Assembly (NCBI GenBank): GCA_963804055.1
Contig: CAWDOU010000013.1
Location: 682,001-746,000 of the forward strand
Length of the DNA stretch: 64,000 nt
Direction: 5' to 3'
Source of the DNA: Bog-473 sp963804055
GTDB lineage: Bacteria > Actinomycetota > Acidimicrobiia > Acidimicrobiales > RAAP-2
This document shows, one piece after another, positions 43,710-52,724 of the stretch. The position numbers were made by a program, and so were the translations under genes. Numbering within the stretch: position 1 is the first letter of the stretch; each line of letters begins with the position of its first letter. The notes beneath the pieces were generated by a model, which was not told the origin of the DNA, did no database searches, and was given only the letters and a program-made list of their open reading frames with translations.

Positions 43710-43752
43710 TGTTCTTGGTTGAGAACACAAGTACTTGACAAGAACACTGTTC
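43710..43752. promoter_or_regulatory. Operator cluster between TetR and Ddn-family genes
   Basis: Three inverted repeats stand side by side: TGTTCT-N6-AGAACA (43710-43727), CAAGTACTTG (43728-43737) and GAACA-C-TGTTC (43742-43752). The last two overlap or flank the -35 of the reductase promoter. The shared GAACA/TGTTC half-site suggests two copies of one operator. Confidence 0.65.
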
Positions 43753-43763
43753 ACACTTAGTAT
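43735..43763 (+). promoter_or_regulatory. Promoter of the Ddn-family gene
   Basis: A consensus TTGACA (43735-43740), a 17-base spacer and TAGTAT (43758-43763). The start site would fall near 43770, so the ATG at 43766 cannot be used and ATG 43802 with GAGGAG before it is the true start. Confidence 0.75.
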
Positions 43764-43801
43764 CGATGTTCATGAGCATCGCTTCCAGTGAGGAGACCAC
43801 C

Positions 43802-44284
43802 ATGACCGCCACCAGCCCGATCCCTTCGGCCACCGCCCCCCTCGGCGCCCACTACAAGGAGCCCGACTGGTTCACCCGGACGGTCTTCAACAACGTCGTG
43901 AAGGGCCTGACCCGGATGGGGGTGAGCGTCTGGGGCTCCCGCGTGCTGGAGCACCGGGGCCGGACGACCGGCAAGCTGCACCACGTCCCGGTGAACCTCC
44001 TGACCGTTGATGGCAAGCAGTATCTGGTCGCCCCACGGGGCGAGACCCAGTGGGTTCGCAACGTCCGCCACGCCGGAGGCCACCTGGTGCTGATCCTGGG
44101 TCGCCGCCGCCAGCTCTGCACGGCCCGGGAGATCCCCGCGCACGACGCCGTGCCCGTGCTGCGGGCCTACCTGCGTCGCTGGAAGTTCGAAGTCGGGATG
44201 TTCTTCGACGGACTGACCCCTGACTCCACCGATGCCGAATGGGCCGCTGTGGCAGCCGACCACCCCGTCTTCGAGATCGGCTGA
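43802..44284 (+). CDS. Ddn-like F420-dependent nitroreductase/quinone reductase family protein
   Basis: 160 residues. It belongs to the deazaflavin-dependent nitroreductase family: WFTRTVFNNVVKGLTRMGVSVWGSRVLEHRGRTTGKLHHVPVNLLTVDGKQYLVAPRGETQWVRNVRHAGG shows the G-R-x-T-G-K and W-V-x-N segments that bind F420. Members reduce quinones or nitro compounds with reduced F420. The start is set by the promoter position. It is likely controlled by the divergent TetR protein. Confidence 0.88.
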   Translation: MTATSPIPSATAPLGAHYKEPDWFTRTVFNNVVKGLTRMGVSVWGSRVLEHRGRTTGKLHHVPVNLLTVDGKQYLVAPRGETQWVRNVRHAGGHLVLILGRRRQLCTAREIPAHDAVPVLRAYLRRWKFEVGMFFDGLTPDSTDAEWAAVAADHPVFEIG

Positions 44285-44342
44285 GCTCCGCAGCTCGCCA
44301 AATCCGGGGGCACGACCTCCGCATGGGGCATCATGAACCCCT

Positions 44343-45197
44343 ATGGGCGGGTCAGGGCTGTTGGGGAACACGGACACGTCCGGGAATCCGCCCACCGCGT
44401 CAGAAGCACAGCTCGGTCACCGCACTCTCATTGCGTTCAACCGGGCCCTGACGCATTGGAGCAGCCGTGGCGCGCTGCTCCAGAGCGGGGGAGCCGTTCT
44501 GTCCGCGAGCGGGACCTGGATCCCCGTCGTGGGGAACGGCGCATTTCGCTCTGACGACACGCTCAATGGTTCGGCGCTCGTGGCGGCGGCGGACGGGTTC
44601 TTCGGCGGCATGCAGCGCGGCTTCGCAGTCAAGGTGCGCGACAGCGGCGAGGACGACGATCTGCGGGAGGCGTGTGTCGAAGCCGGGCTGGAGCTCTTCG
44701 GCGATCCGGTCCCCGAAATGGTCTGCCGCGCCGCGCTCCCCCAGGCGCCATCCATCGATGGCGTGACGACCCGTGTGGTCGACGATGAGGCCGGGGTCCG
44801 CGACTTCATCAGTGTGAACGCGGAGGCCTACGCGACCTACGGGATGCCATCGGACGTGCTGGTCGATGTCTTCGACGAACCCGGAGCGGTGCTGGCAGAC
44901 ACCGCTGCCTCCATCGTGGTGGCCCGTCGCAATGACACACCTGTCGCCACCGCGATGGTCTACGAGAGCGACGGAGTGGCCAGTCTGCAGTGGGTGGGTA
45001 CGGTGCCGACGGAGCGAGGCACCGGGCTCGGGGCGCTCGTCACGGTGCTGGCGACCAACCTGGCGTTTGCCGGTGGCGCGTCGTCCTGCTCGCTGCAGGC
45101 ATCTCCCATGGGTGCCTCCGTCTACCACCGGCTCGGGTACGAGACGATGTACCACTACGAGGAGTACGTGCGCTGGCCCAAGCCGGCGCCGCGCTGA
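44343..45197 (+). CDS. GNAT-fold N-acetyltransferase
   Basis: 284 residues with two halves. The N-terminal half is a degenerate GNAT-like region (LIAFNRALTHWSSRGALLQSGGAVLSASGTWIPVVGNGAF). The C-terminal half has the acetyl-CoA-binding signature (WVGTVPTERGTGLGALVTVLATNLAFAGGASSCSLQASPMGASVYHRLGYETMYHYEEYVRW), motif A RGTGLG and the closing Y-x-RLGYE. Such tandem GNATs acetylate small molecules or proteins. No ribosome-binding site is visible at ATG 44343, so the start is uncertain. Confidence 0.78.
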   Translation: MGGSGLLGNTDTSGNPPTASEAQLGHRTLIAFNRALTHWSSRGALLQSGGAVLSASGTWIPVVGNGAFRSDDTLNGSALVAAADGFFGGMQRGFAVKVRDSGEDDDLREACVEAGLELFGDPVPEMVCRAALPQAPSIDGVTTRVVDDEAGVRDFISVNAEAYATYGMPSDVLVDVFDEPGAVLADTAASIVVARRNDTPVATAMVYESDGVASLQWVGTVPTERGTGLGALVTVLATNLAFAGGASSCSLQASPMGASVYHRLGYETMYHYEEYVRWPKPAPR

Positions 45198-45285
45198 AGC
45201 CTCGAACTCGTCGAGGACGGGCGCGTCGGCGGTCGGCTATAGCCTGAGCGCCCACGTCCGCGACGACAAGAAGGAGGTTGGCGGA

Positions 45286-45834
45286 TTGCCTGCGTGCTCC
45301 CGTTGCCTGGTCGAGGTGCCTCCGGGGACCGGGCGTTGCCCCAAATGCGGAGCTGCCATCAGGCCGCTCGTCCTGCAACGATCGGCGCCCAAGCCCAAGC
45401 CCAAGCCCAAGCGTGTCAACAAGTCGCACCAGCGCCTGGACGAGCTCAGCCGGAAGGACCGGGTCTTCGGCGTCGCCACCCTGGTTCTCCTGGTGTCCCT
45501 CTGGCTTCCCTGGTACAGCATCGGCCCCTTCTCGGCCGATGGGCTCGGTGTCCATGGCTGGTTGTTCATTGCGGTGTTGAACTGCATCGTGTTGGTGCTC
45601 TACGTGCTCATCACCGCGTTCGGCGTCGGCGACCTCGCAGACCAGGGCCGACTCTCCAAGGATCAGCTCCTCGCCGTCCTGACCGGCGTCAACCTGGCGC
45701 TCGTGGTGCTGGCCTTCCTGCTCAAGCCGGCCGGATTCAGCTGGTCGTGGGGAGCCTTTCTCGCACTGATCGCCGCCGTGGTGGCGTTTGCGCCCTTTGG
45801 CATTCCTCTCCTGCAGGAGCGCCGCCGGCGCTGA
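45286..45834 (+). CDS. Zinc-ribbon membrane protein, hypothetical
   Basis: 182 residues from TTG 45286, chosen because AAGGAGG at 45271-45277 sits eight bases upstream and no ATG or GTG fits. A zinc ribbon opens the protein (CSRCLVEVPPGTGRCPKCG), followed by a Lys/Pro repeat (PKPKPKPK). Three or four membrane helices follow (VATLVLLVSLWLPWYS, LFIAVLNCIVLVLYVLITAFG, LLAVLTGVNLALVVLAFLL, WGAFLALIAAVVAFAPF). This layout occurs often in actinobacteria; the function is unknown. Confidence 0.72.
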   Translation: MPACSRCLVEVPPGTGRCPKCGAAIRPLVLQRSAPKPKPKPKRVNKSHQRLDELSRKDRVFGVATLVLLVSLWLPWYSIGPFSADGLGVHGWLFIAVLNCIVLVLYVLITAFGVGDLADQGRLSKDQLLAVLTGVNLALVVLAFLLKPAGFSWSWGAFLALIAAVVAFAPFGIPLLQERRRR

Positions 45835-45852
45835 GCCCGCGATCCGAGAGCC

Positions 45853-46359
45853 TCAGTATCCGAAGAGCCCACGCACGTAGGCCGCCTGGCCCGCGTGCTG
45901 CAGGCTGTCGTCGGCAATGCTCACCAGCCGTACCCCGAGGGTCACCGGTGGGTCCCAGCGCCGGTCCACCACGCGGTCCAGATCGTCGGGCGCCAGTCCC
46001 TGCAGCATCGCCGTGGTGCGACCCTGCACTTCCTGCAGGTAGTCGACCAGCACGTCGGGGGACTCGGGGCGGACGGCGGCCACCTCGGCGGGACCGTGGC
46101 CGTAGCCGGTGTTGGTAGGGTCGGGGTCGAGGCCGAAACGGCGGGCCCAGTCGCCGCTGACCCAGGCCTGCTCCGTGCCCAGCAGCTCCGAGACATGGTG
46201 GTCCTGCACCCGAGCGAGGTGCCACACGAGCCATCCGATGGTGTTGGTCCCCGGCTCGGGAGCACGACAGAGCTCGCTTTGGTCCAGGCCCTGCACCGCC
46301 CGGCCGGCCAATGGCGGGATGCGTCCGTAGAGTTCGACGAGCAGCGACGAGGTATCCAT
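45853..46359 (-). CDS. DinB-family (DUF664) protein
   Basis: 168 residues, a four-helix DinB bundle. Candidate metal His residues lie in WHLARVQDHH and SLQHAGQAAY. The family includes bacillithiol- and mycothiol-dependent transferases, so a thiol-transferase or isomerase role is possible. Start ATG 46359. It converges on the zinc-ribbon gene with 18 bases between. Confidence 0.85.
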   Translation of the reverse strand: MDTSSLLVELYGRIPPLAGRAVQGLDQSELCRAPEPGTNTIGWLVWHLARVQDHHVSELLGTEQAWVSGDWARRFGLDPDPTNTGYGHGPAEVAAVRPESPDVLVDYLQEVQGRTTAMLQGLAPDDLDRVVDRRWDPPVTLGVRLVSIADDSLQHAGQAAYVRGLFGY

Positions 46360-46422
46360 GCTCGCACCTTAGGAAGGATGCGCAGACCATGCGCCGTCCG
46401 GCCCCGGCGGCCTCCCGCTGGG

Positions 46423-47226
46423 CTACGCGCCCCCAGTGACCTCGGCCCCGGCATCGGGGTCCGGCGACTGGATGTCAAACTTCGCAATCGACGTGTAGGC
46501 CACGAGGATCACGACCAGCAAGGTGATGACGGCCGCCGTCTGGAGGTCGCCGAAGCCCAGGCCGCTGAGTTCCTTGGGCTTGCTGAAATAGTCGGCGAAC
46601 GACGCGCCGATGGGTCGGGTGACCACGTAGGCGAACCAGAAGGCGAAGATCTCGTTCATGTGGAACCGGGACCACCCGATCCACGGGACGAGGATGACGA
46701 CGCAGAAGAAGATGGCCGACGCCAGATACCCGAGTCCCAGCGTCTGGGCGGTGAAGTCCCCGACCGCGGTGCCGAGGGCGAACGTGGCGAAGATGGTGGC
46801 CCAGTAGTACTTCTCTCGGCGGCTTGTCGTGATGGAGTGAATCGACAAGGTGTGCTCGCTGCGGTCCCACAGGAAGAACACCACTGCCAATGCGACCGCC
46901 CAGAAGAGCGAGGTCCCCGCGTAGGGGATGCCGAAGGTCAGGTGCATGGTGTCGGACACTCCGGTGCCGGCAATGGCGATGGCCAATGCCAAGAACCAGT
47001 AGGCCGGGGCGAAGTAGCGCCGGGTGCTGAACTGCGCGACGAGCGCGACCACGAAGACGGCGATCTCGATGAGCGCGCCCACCTCCTTGTTGCCCGTGGA
47101 CAGATAGTCCGAGACGGCCTCGCCGGCGGCGGTCGTCAGGATCTTGACGACCCAGAACATGACGGTGATCTCGGGCACCTTCGCCGCCAGGGGCTGCTGG
47201 GTGAAGAGGCGCAACAGCGAGCGCAC
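46423..47226 (-). CDS. DUF347 / COG4705 multi-pass membrane protein
   Basis: 267 residues. GTG 47226 follows AAGGAGACCCGAGC, which I prefer over ATG 47259. Eight or so membrane helices contain the repeated family motif K-x-L-T-T-A-x-GE-x-x-SD (residues near 25: VVKILTTAAGEAVSDYL), then TFALGTAVGDFTAQTLGLGYLASAIFF and VTRPIGASFADYFSKPKELSGLG. The family is uncharacterised; its acidic motifs in membrane helices suggest a transporter. It stands alone. Confidence 0.83.
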   Translation of the reverse strand: MRSLLRLFTQQPLAAKVPEITVMFWVVKILTTAAGEAVSDYLSTGNKEVGALIEIAVFVVALVAQFSTRRYFAPAYWFLALAIAIAGTGVSDTMHLTFGIPYAGTSLFWAVALAVVFFLWDRSEHTLSIHSITTSRREKYYWATIFATFALGTAVGDFTAQTLGLGYLASAIFFCVVILVPWIGWSRFHMNEIFAFWFAYVVTRPIGASFADYFSKPKELSGLGFGDLQTAAVITLLVVILVAYTSIAKFDIQSPDPDAGAEVTGGA

Positions 47227-47411
47227 GCTCGGGTCTCCTTGTCTGGGCACGACGAGCACGTCGAGCGGCGCGGGACACTGCGCCGCCGGCGCCTCATGGT
47301 AGCCAGGTGGTCCCCGCCTGTTCGGACCGCCTTCTGCGACTATCCCCCCAGCTCACACGCCAAAAGAGGCGATGCGACTCCGACTTGCGGATGACTCGAC
47401 CAGCCTCGAAT

Positions 47412-48485
47412 TCATCCTCGAGACGGGGCCACGCCGATCGGCGCCCCCCCGCCCGCCGCCGAACGATAGGCCGCGTCCACCAGCCGGTGTGCCTCGAGGG
47501 CGACGTCGAGTCCCGGCGCGGGGGGCCGGCCACCGACGACCGCGTCGATGAAGGACCGGTCGGCCTCGACGTAGGCCCGGACGGCCAGGCCGACCTCGTC
47601 GTCGGCCAGCGGGAGTGCGTCCACCCACGGCGGCGATGGGCAGGCCCGGACTTCCGATCCCTCACTGGTCTGGATATGGAGCGGTCCGCGGAATTCGTCG
47701 TCCAACCACACCATGCCCTGCCGACAGAAGACCTCCAGCCGGCGCGTGGAGCCGCGGCTGAGGATGTCGTGCCAGACGCTGGTGAGCTGCGCCTCGAATC
47801 CCGAAGAGAAGGAGAGCGTGACGGCGGCGAGGTCCTCGATGCCTCGGTGGCCGGCGTGGTTGGCCGTGCGGGCCACGACCGAGTCGACGTCACCGAAGCA
47901 GAACCGGAGGATGTCGAGGTCGTGGATGGAGTGTTCGATCAGGCATCCGCCGCCGGCTTGGGCCGCGTCGGCCCGCCACTGCGACGCGTACGTCCCCTGA
48001 ATCGGAAAGTACTGGTCATCGCGAAAGACTGCCGCCATGGGCGCCCCGAGCGTCCCTCCCTGCACGAGGTCACGGAGCTCCCTGAAGACGGGGGCGCTGC
48101 GCAGCACCAGGCCACTCTGGCTGGCCACGCCGGAGGCGCCGACGGCCTCGACGAGCGCGGTGGCGCGGGGCAGGTCGATGTCGAGCGGCTTTTCACAGAA
48201 GACGGCACACCCCGCAGCCACGGCCTGGTCGACGGCGCCGCGGTGTGCCGAGGTCGGCGTGCAGACCCAGATGGCATCGCAGCGCCGGGCGACTTCGGCC
48301 GCATCGGCCACGACCTCCGCGCCGGCTCCGCCCACGACGTCGGCGAAACCGCGGGCACGGCGTTCGCTCGTGTCGCAGACCGCAACGATGGAGGCGTCCA
48401 CGACACCGCCGTCGATCAGGGCCTGGACGCTCAGCCCGTGGGCCCACGCAATGAGGCCGGTGCCGACGAAGCCGATGCGCAACAT
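47412..48485 (-). CDS. Gfo/Idh/MocA-family oxidoreductase
   Basis: 357 residues. The N-terminal Rossmann fold reads LRIGFVGTGLIAWAHGLSVQAL, with the family motif CEKPLDID at about 95. The C-terminal alpha/beta domain contains GGCLIEHSIHDLDILRFCFGDVD, whose His-x3-Asp is the usual catalytic pair. Members act on sugars or inositols with NAD(P). No sugar genes are nearby. Start ATG 48485. Confidence 0.88.
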   Translation of the reverse strand: MLRIGFVGTGLIAWAHGLSVQALIDGGVVDASIVAVCDTSERRARGFADVVGGAGAEVVADAAEVARRCDAIWVCTPTSAHRGAVDQAVAAGCAVFCEKPLDIDLPRATALVEAVGASGVASQSGLVLRSAPVFRELRDLVQGGTLGAPMAAVFRDDQYFPIQGTYASQWRADAAQAGGGCLIEHSIHDLDILRFCFGDVDSVVARTANHAGHRGIEDLAAVTLSFSSGFEAQLTSVWHDILSRGSTRRLEVFCRQGMVWLDDEFRGPLHIQTSEGSEVRACPSPPWVDALPLADDEVGLAVRAYVEADRSFIDAVVGGRPPAPGLDVALEAHRLVDAAYRSAAGGGAPIGVAPSRG

Positions 48486-48580
48486 GCCCGGACACTACGC
48501 GGTGGTCCGCGCGCCGTCAGATTGCCCGCGGGCGCGTGCCCGCGGTCGACCGCTTCCCGCTTCCCGCCGCCCGCTGGCTG

Positions 48581-49246
48581 CTACCCGTTCGCCGGATCCG
48601 CGGCGACGCGGCCGGTGAGCGCGTCAATGAAGCGGGACGCCACCATGACCAGGAGCGCGATCTCGTGCCGCTCCCGACGCCTGATGGCCGCCGGCCGTCC
48701 GCCGCAGATGGTGGAGCCCGTGTCGGCGACGGGCTCGACGAACACCCCCGATCGTGTCGTGTCGTTCGCCGGGTCCGCTCCGCTCCGGGACCCCTCCGCG
48801 AACGCGGCGACCCATTGCACCGAGGGGACGTCGCCGTACACTTCGGAGAAGCACGCGAGCTCGTTGTCCGCCAGCGCCAGCCAGGTCAGGTCGAACAGCG
48901 CCATGAGGTAGCCCGACAGCGCGTTCATGGCGGCTGTCGGCGTCGCGGCCTGCAGGATGCCCGCTGCCGCGGCAAGGACCGTGTCCTCGCGGTCCTTCGC
49001 CTCCGTCAGCAGCTCGGTGACCTCTTCGACACCCGCACCGGGAACGTTCCGCACGCCCCTGCAGGCGGCATCGATCGCCCCGGGATCGTCGGGGAGCTCG
49101 ACCACGAGCTCGTCGATCGCCACACCCGCCTCGCGCTCGAGCACCTCGAGCCCGACGACGTTGCCGCGGACGGCTCCGATCTCCGCCGCCACCGCGCCCA
49201 GGACACCGGGTGCGTCCGGCAGCCAGATCCGCATCCGGGTCAGCAC
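48581..49246 (-). CDS. ACT-domain protein
   Basis: About 221 residues from GTG 49246; ATG 49234 is an alternative. An ACT-type ligand domain opens it (MRIWLPDAPGVLGAVAAEIGAVRGNVVGLEVLEREAGVAIDELVVELPDD) with the N-x-V-G-x-E segment. A second, less clear region follows. It lies directly after the transglutaminase gene on the same strand, so it may report amino-acid status for the ATP-grasp cassette. No ribosome-binding site is obvious. Confidence 0.72.
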   Translation of the reverse strand: MLTRMRIWLPDAPGVLGAVAAEIGAVRGNVVGLEVLEREAGVAIDELVVELPDDPGAIDAACRGVRNVPGAGVEEVTELLTEAKDREDTVLAAAAGILQAATPTAAMNALSGYLMALFDLTWLALADNELACFSEVYGDVPSVQWVAAFAEGSRSGADPANDTTRSGVFVEPVADTGSTICGGRPAAIRRRERHEIALLVMVASRFIDALTGRVAADPANG

Positions 49247-49250
49247 GAAT

Positions 49251-50093
49251 TCAGTGGACCCGCGCCATGCGCACCGCCACCCGCATGGTGTTCTCGGCGT
49301 TCCCGGCGTAAATGCCCTTGACCGGCGGCACGTCGCCGTAGTCGCGCCCGCGCCCGACGGCGATGTGCCGCTCACCCACCGGGCAGTCGTTCGTCGGGTC
49401 ATAGGCCCACCAACGCCCCGTCCACACCTCCACCCAGGCGTGGCTCTCCCCCGTGATCTCCTCGCCGATGGCCGCGTCCGCATCGGGGTGGAAGTAGCCC
49501 GAGACGTAGCGCGAGGGCAGCCCGACCGTCTTGGTGAGAGCCAGCGCCAGGTGGGCGAAGTCCTGGCAGACACCGGCTCCGTCGGCGTAGGCCTCGTCGG
49601 CGGACGTGTGGACCGAGGTGACGCCACGCACGTAGCGCAACGACTCGTGCGTCGCCTTCATGATGCGGCGCGCCGTCTCGAGAGGGCGGTCGGTGCGCAG
49701 GCCCAGGGCGATCTCCGACAACGCGGGACCGGGCGCGGTGTAGAGGTTCGGTGCGAGGTGATCGGCCATCGTCATGGAGGCGTCGGCGATGTCCTCCCAG
49801 GTGCAGTCCTCGGGCTCGCTGGAGTTCTGCGTGTCGACGAGCGAGTTCCCCGTGATCGTCAACACCTCGTGGCCCCGGTCGACGTTGAAGGCCACGACGC
49901 TCGTCCCCCAGTAGTCGATATACGAGTACTGGGGAGCCGGCGGCACGGTCACGACCCTCGTCTCGAGCGCGGTCTGGCGCAGCTCCGTCCGTGGCGTCAG
50001 GCGCAGCTCGTTGTACGAGGCCCGCGCCGGAGCGTCGTAGTCGAACCGCGTCTCGTGCGAGACCCGCAGCCGCCAGCCGTCCGACCGGCTCAT
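49251..50093 (-). CDS. Transglutaminase-like protease of the ATP-grasp/alpha-E cassette
   Basis: 280 residues. A beta-rich N-terminal Bact_transglu_N domain (RLRVSHETRFDYDAPARASYNELRLTPR) precedes the catalytic core. The triad is visible: Cys176 in GAGVCQDFAHL, His218 in GESHAWVEVW and Asp232 in YDPTND. ATG 50093 overlaps the stop of the alpha-E gene (ATGA). In other genomes this module processes or cross-links a peptide made by the ATP-grasp partner; the product is unknown. Confidence 0.9.
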   Translation of the reverse strand: MSRSDGWRLRVSHETRFDYDAPARASYNELRLTPRTELRQTALETRVVTVPPAPQYSYIDYWGTSVVAFNVDRGHEVLTITGNSLVDTQNSSEPEDCTWEDIADASMTMADHLAPNLYTAPGPALSEIALGLRTDRPLETARRIMKATHESLRYVRGVTSVHTSADEAYADGAGVCQDFAHLALALTKTVGLPSRYVSGYFHPDADAAIGEEITGESHAWVEVWTGRWWAYDPTNDCPVGERHIAVGRGRDYGDVPPVKGIYAGNAENTMRVAVRMARVH

Positions 50094-51034
50094 CCGCCCG
50101 CACCTCCCGTCCGCCACTGCATCGGGAGGTCCTGCGCGAAATAGCGCCGCGTGACGGCGTCGCTGACCGACGAAATGGACGCCTGCAGGCGTTCGAGCCT
50201 GGTCTCCAGACCGCGGGACAAGGTGGCCGGGGCCGAGTACTCGAGCTCGGCCCGGGCCAGCCCGACCAGGCCGCGGGCGTCGTCCCACGCCCCTTCGCGC
50301 CCTGCGTTGATCTGGTCGAGACACTCCTCCGCCAATGTGAGGGAGGCGAAGGCGGAGCGGGGGAAGAGGCGGTCGCGCAGGAGAAAATCGAGAACCCGGC
50401 CGGGCTCCACCACACCCTGGGACAGGCGCAGGTAGGGCTCGTAGCCACCGCAGGAGCGCAGCAGCATGACGAGCCCGCTGTCGAAGACTTCGTCGAACGC
50501 CACCGTGGCCAGCTGGCGGGCCACCACGTCCGTGCGTTCGAGGCACCGGCCCAGCGTGAAGAAGAGCCAGGTCTGGTCGCGGCTCATCATGGTGTCGGCC
50601 AACCCCATCATGCCGGCACACTGCGTCTTCACGAACGAGAGGTAGAACGCAGGCCCGGCTCGCCGGCCCGTCTCCCAACGCAGCGGGAGCTCCGCCCAGG
50701 TGGCGTTGATGTGCTCCCAGAACTCCACCGGGACGACGTGGCGGACGGCCCGGGTGTTCTCCCGTGCTGCGGCAAGGGCGCCGGCAATGGAGGACAGGCT
50801 GTCGGGGTCGGTGGCCAGCCGCTCGGTCGCCTGCCACAAGGTCTCGCTTCCCGAGTCGGGCAGGCCCATCACCGCCAGGAGCCGGCGGGCGGCGTGGGAG
50901 CCCTCGACGTCACTCTGCTCGAGGGCCTGGTACACCGAGACGTCGAGAATGCGCGCCGTTCCCTCGGCGCGCTCGACGTAGCGGCCGACCCAGAAGATCG
51001 ACTCGGCCACCCGGCTCAACAGGGCGCGGGTCAC
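50090..51034 (-). CDS. Alpha-E domain protein
   Basis: 314 residues from GTG 51034. The family signature SRVAESIFWVGRYVERAEGTARILDV starts at residue 7, followed by helical repeats (SLSSIAGALAAARENTRAVRHVVPVEFWEHIN, LFFTLGRCLERTDVVARQL). Its GTG overlaps the ATP-grasp stop (GTGA). Alpha-E proteins always travel with circularly permuted ATP-grasp and transglutaminase genes, probably as a scaffold. The biochemical role is unproven. Confidence 0.88.
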   Translation of the reverse strand: MTRALLSRVAESIFWVGRYVERAEGTARILDVSVYQALEQSDVEGSHAARRLLAVMGLPDSGSETLWQATERLATDPDSLSSIAGALAAARENTRAVRHVVPVEFWEHINATWAELPLRWETGRRAGPAFYLSFVKTQCAGMMGLADTMMSRDQTWLFFTLGRCLERTDVVARQLATVAFDEVFDSGLVMLLRSCGGYEPYLRLSQGVVEPGRVLDFLLRDRLFPRSAFASLTLAEECLDQINAGREGAWDDARGLVGLARAELEYSAPATLSRGLETRLERLQASISSVSDAVTRRYFAQDLPMQWRTGGAGG

Positions 51035-52635
51035 GGGCAGGCCCTCGTCTGCTGTTGCTGCTGTTGCTGCACGCCGAGCTCGCCGTCGGCGGCCGGGCCG
51101 ACGTCCATCGGCGGACCGGCCTGCAGCGGTGCGACCTGGCGTGGTGGGAGCACGGGCATGGAGAGCCCGCCGCCGACCACCCAGGTGTCCTTGGATCCAC
51201 CGCCCTGGCTGGAGTTGACGACCAGGCTGCCCTCGCCGAGCGCCACCCGGGTGAGCCCTCCGGGCAGGACCCAGATGTCGTCGCCGTCGTTGACCGCGAA
51301 GGGACGGAGGTCGACGTGCCGGCGCACCATGGTGTTGCCCACCCAGGTGGGCGACGTCGAGAGGGCGACGACGCGTTGGGCGATCCAATGGCGGGGGTCG
51401 GCCTCCACCTCGAGCGCCAGCTCGTCGAGCTCCGCCCCGGTGGCCGACGGCCCGATCACCAGTCCCTTCCCGCCCGAACCGTCGACCCGCTTGAACACCA
51501 GCTCGTTCCGGCGGGAGAGCGCGTCCTTGCGAACGGCGTCGTCGACAAGGTGCATCGTCTCCACGTTCTGCAGGATCGGGTCCTCGCCCAGGTAGTAGCG
51601 GATCATGGCCGGCACGTAGGTGTAGACGAGCTTGTCGTCGGCGACGCCGTTGCCCACCCCGTTGGCGATGGTCACCCGCCCGGCTCGCGCCGCGTTCACG
51701 ATGCCCGGGCAGCCCACCAGCGATTCGGGCCGGAACTGCAGCGGGTCGAGGTAGTCGTCGTCGATGCGGCGGTAGATCACATGCACCGGGACCTCGCCCT
51801 CGGTGGTGCGGAGGAACACGTCGGTGCCGTGGCAGACGAGGTCGCGCCCCTCCACGAGGTGGACGCCCATGAGGCGCGCCAACAGGGCGTGCTCGTAGAA
51901 GGCCGAGTTGTGCACACCCGGCGTGAGCACCACCACCGTCGGGTCCTGCACCGAGACCGGTGCGGAGCGTCGCAACGCGTTGATCAGGCGGGCCGGGTAA
52001 TCGGTGACCATCTGAATGGGCTGGCCCCAGAAGAGCTCGGGCAGGACCCGGGCCATGGCGGCGCGGTTGGCCAGCACGTAGCTGACGCCCGACGGGCTGC
52101 GCAGGTTGTCCTCCAGCACCCGGAACTCGCCGTCCTCGTCCCGGATCACGTCGATGCCCGCGACGTGGATGCGCACGCCGTTGGGGGGCGAGTAGCCGTA
52201 CGCGGCCCGCACGAACCCCGGCGAGCTCGTGATGACCTCGTGCGGGATGAGCCCGTCGCTGACGATGCGCGCGGCGCCGTAGACGTCGGCCAGGAACAGC
52301 TCGAGCGCCCGCACCCGTTGGGCCACGCCGGCGGCCACCTTGGCCCACTCGGCGCCGGTGAAGATCCGGGGCACCACGTCGAGGGGGAACGGCCGCTCCT
52401 CCCCGTCGAGGTCGAAGGTGACCCCCTGGTCCATGAAGGCCCGGGCCAGCCGGGACGCCCGGGCCGAGACGTCCTCGGGGCCCATCTGGGCCAGCGAGGA
52501 GGCCACCGCGGCGTAGGGCACCCGCGCCGTGCCGTCGTGGCCCACCATCTCGTCGAAGGCGGCCTCGGTCAGCCCGCGCGCCGAGGAGCCGTAGCCGTCG
52601 AAGAGGTCTCCCACGGCCCTCAGGGTGCCAGGCAT
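51031..52635 (-). CDS. Circularly permuted ATP-grasp protein
   Basis: 534 residues. It matches the type 2 circularly permuted ATP-grasp family: FDGYGSSARGLTEAAFDEM near the N-terminus, RPFPLDVVPRIFTGAEWAKV, VRIHVAGIDVIRDEDGEFRVLEDNLRSPSGVSYVL, VVLTPGVHNSAFYEHALLARLMGVHLVEGRDLV, and YRRIDDDYLDPL. It is thought to ligate amino acids to a peptide using ATP. The C-terminus ends in seven consecutive Gln. It is the first gene of a four-gene operon (ATP-grasp, alpha-E, transglutaminase, ACT). Confidence 0.92.
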   Translation of the reverse strand: MPGTLRAVGDLFDGYGSSARGLTEAAFDEMVGHDGTARVPYAAVASSLAQMGPEDVSARASRLARAFMDQGVTFDLDGEERPFPLDVVPRIFTGAEWAKVAAGVAQRVRALELFLADVYGAARIVSDGLIPHEVITSSPGFVRAAYGYSPPNGVRIHVAGIDVIRDEDGEFRVLEDNLRSPSGVSYVLANRAAMARVLPELFWGQPIQMVTDYPARLINALRRSAPVSVQDPTVVVLTPGVHNSAFYEHALLARLMGVHLVEGRDLVCHGTDVFLRTTEGEVPVHVIYRRIDDDYLDPLQFRPESLVGCPGIVNAARAGRVTIANGVGNGVADDKLVYTYVPAMIRYYLGEDPILQNVETMHLVDDAVRKDALSRRNELVFKRVDGSGGKGLVIGPSATGAELDELALEVEADPRHWIAQRVVALSTSPTWVGNTMVRRHVDLRPFAVNDGDDIWVLPGGLTRVALGEGSLVVNSSQGGGSKDTWVVGGGLSMPVLPPRQVAPLQAGPPMDVGPAADGELGVQQQQQQQTRACP

Positions 52636-52724
52636 GTGTTTCGCTGCGGTTTCACGGCCGCGAACAGCCCGTGACGGGGATGGGTGCGAAGCGGGGAGGT
52701 CAAGCCCGCATCGTACCGGGGGTG

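Noticed and set aside
51040..51075. Trinucleotide repeat (CAG-type, seven Gln) as a contingency locus.
   Set aside because: It is interrupted at the codon level (CAA/CAG mix) and lies at the extreme C-terminus, where length change would matter little.
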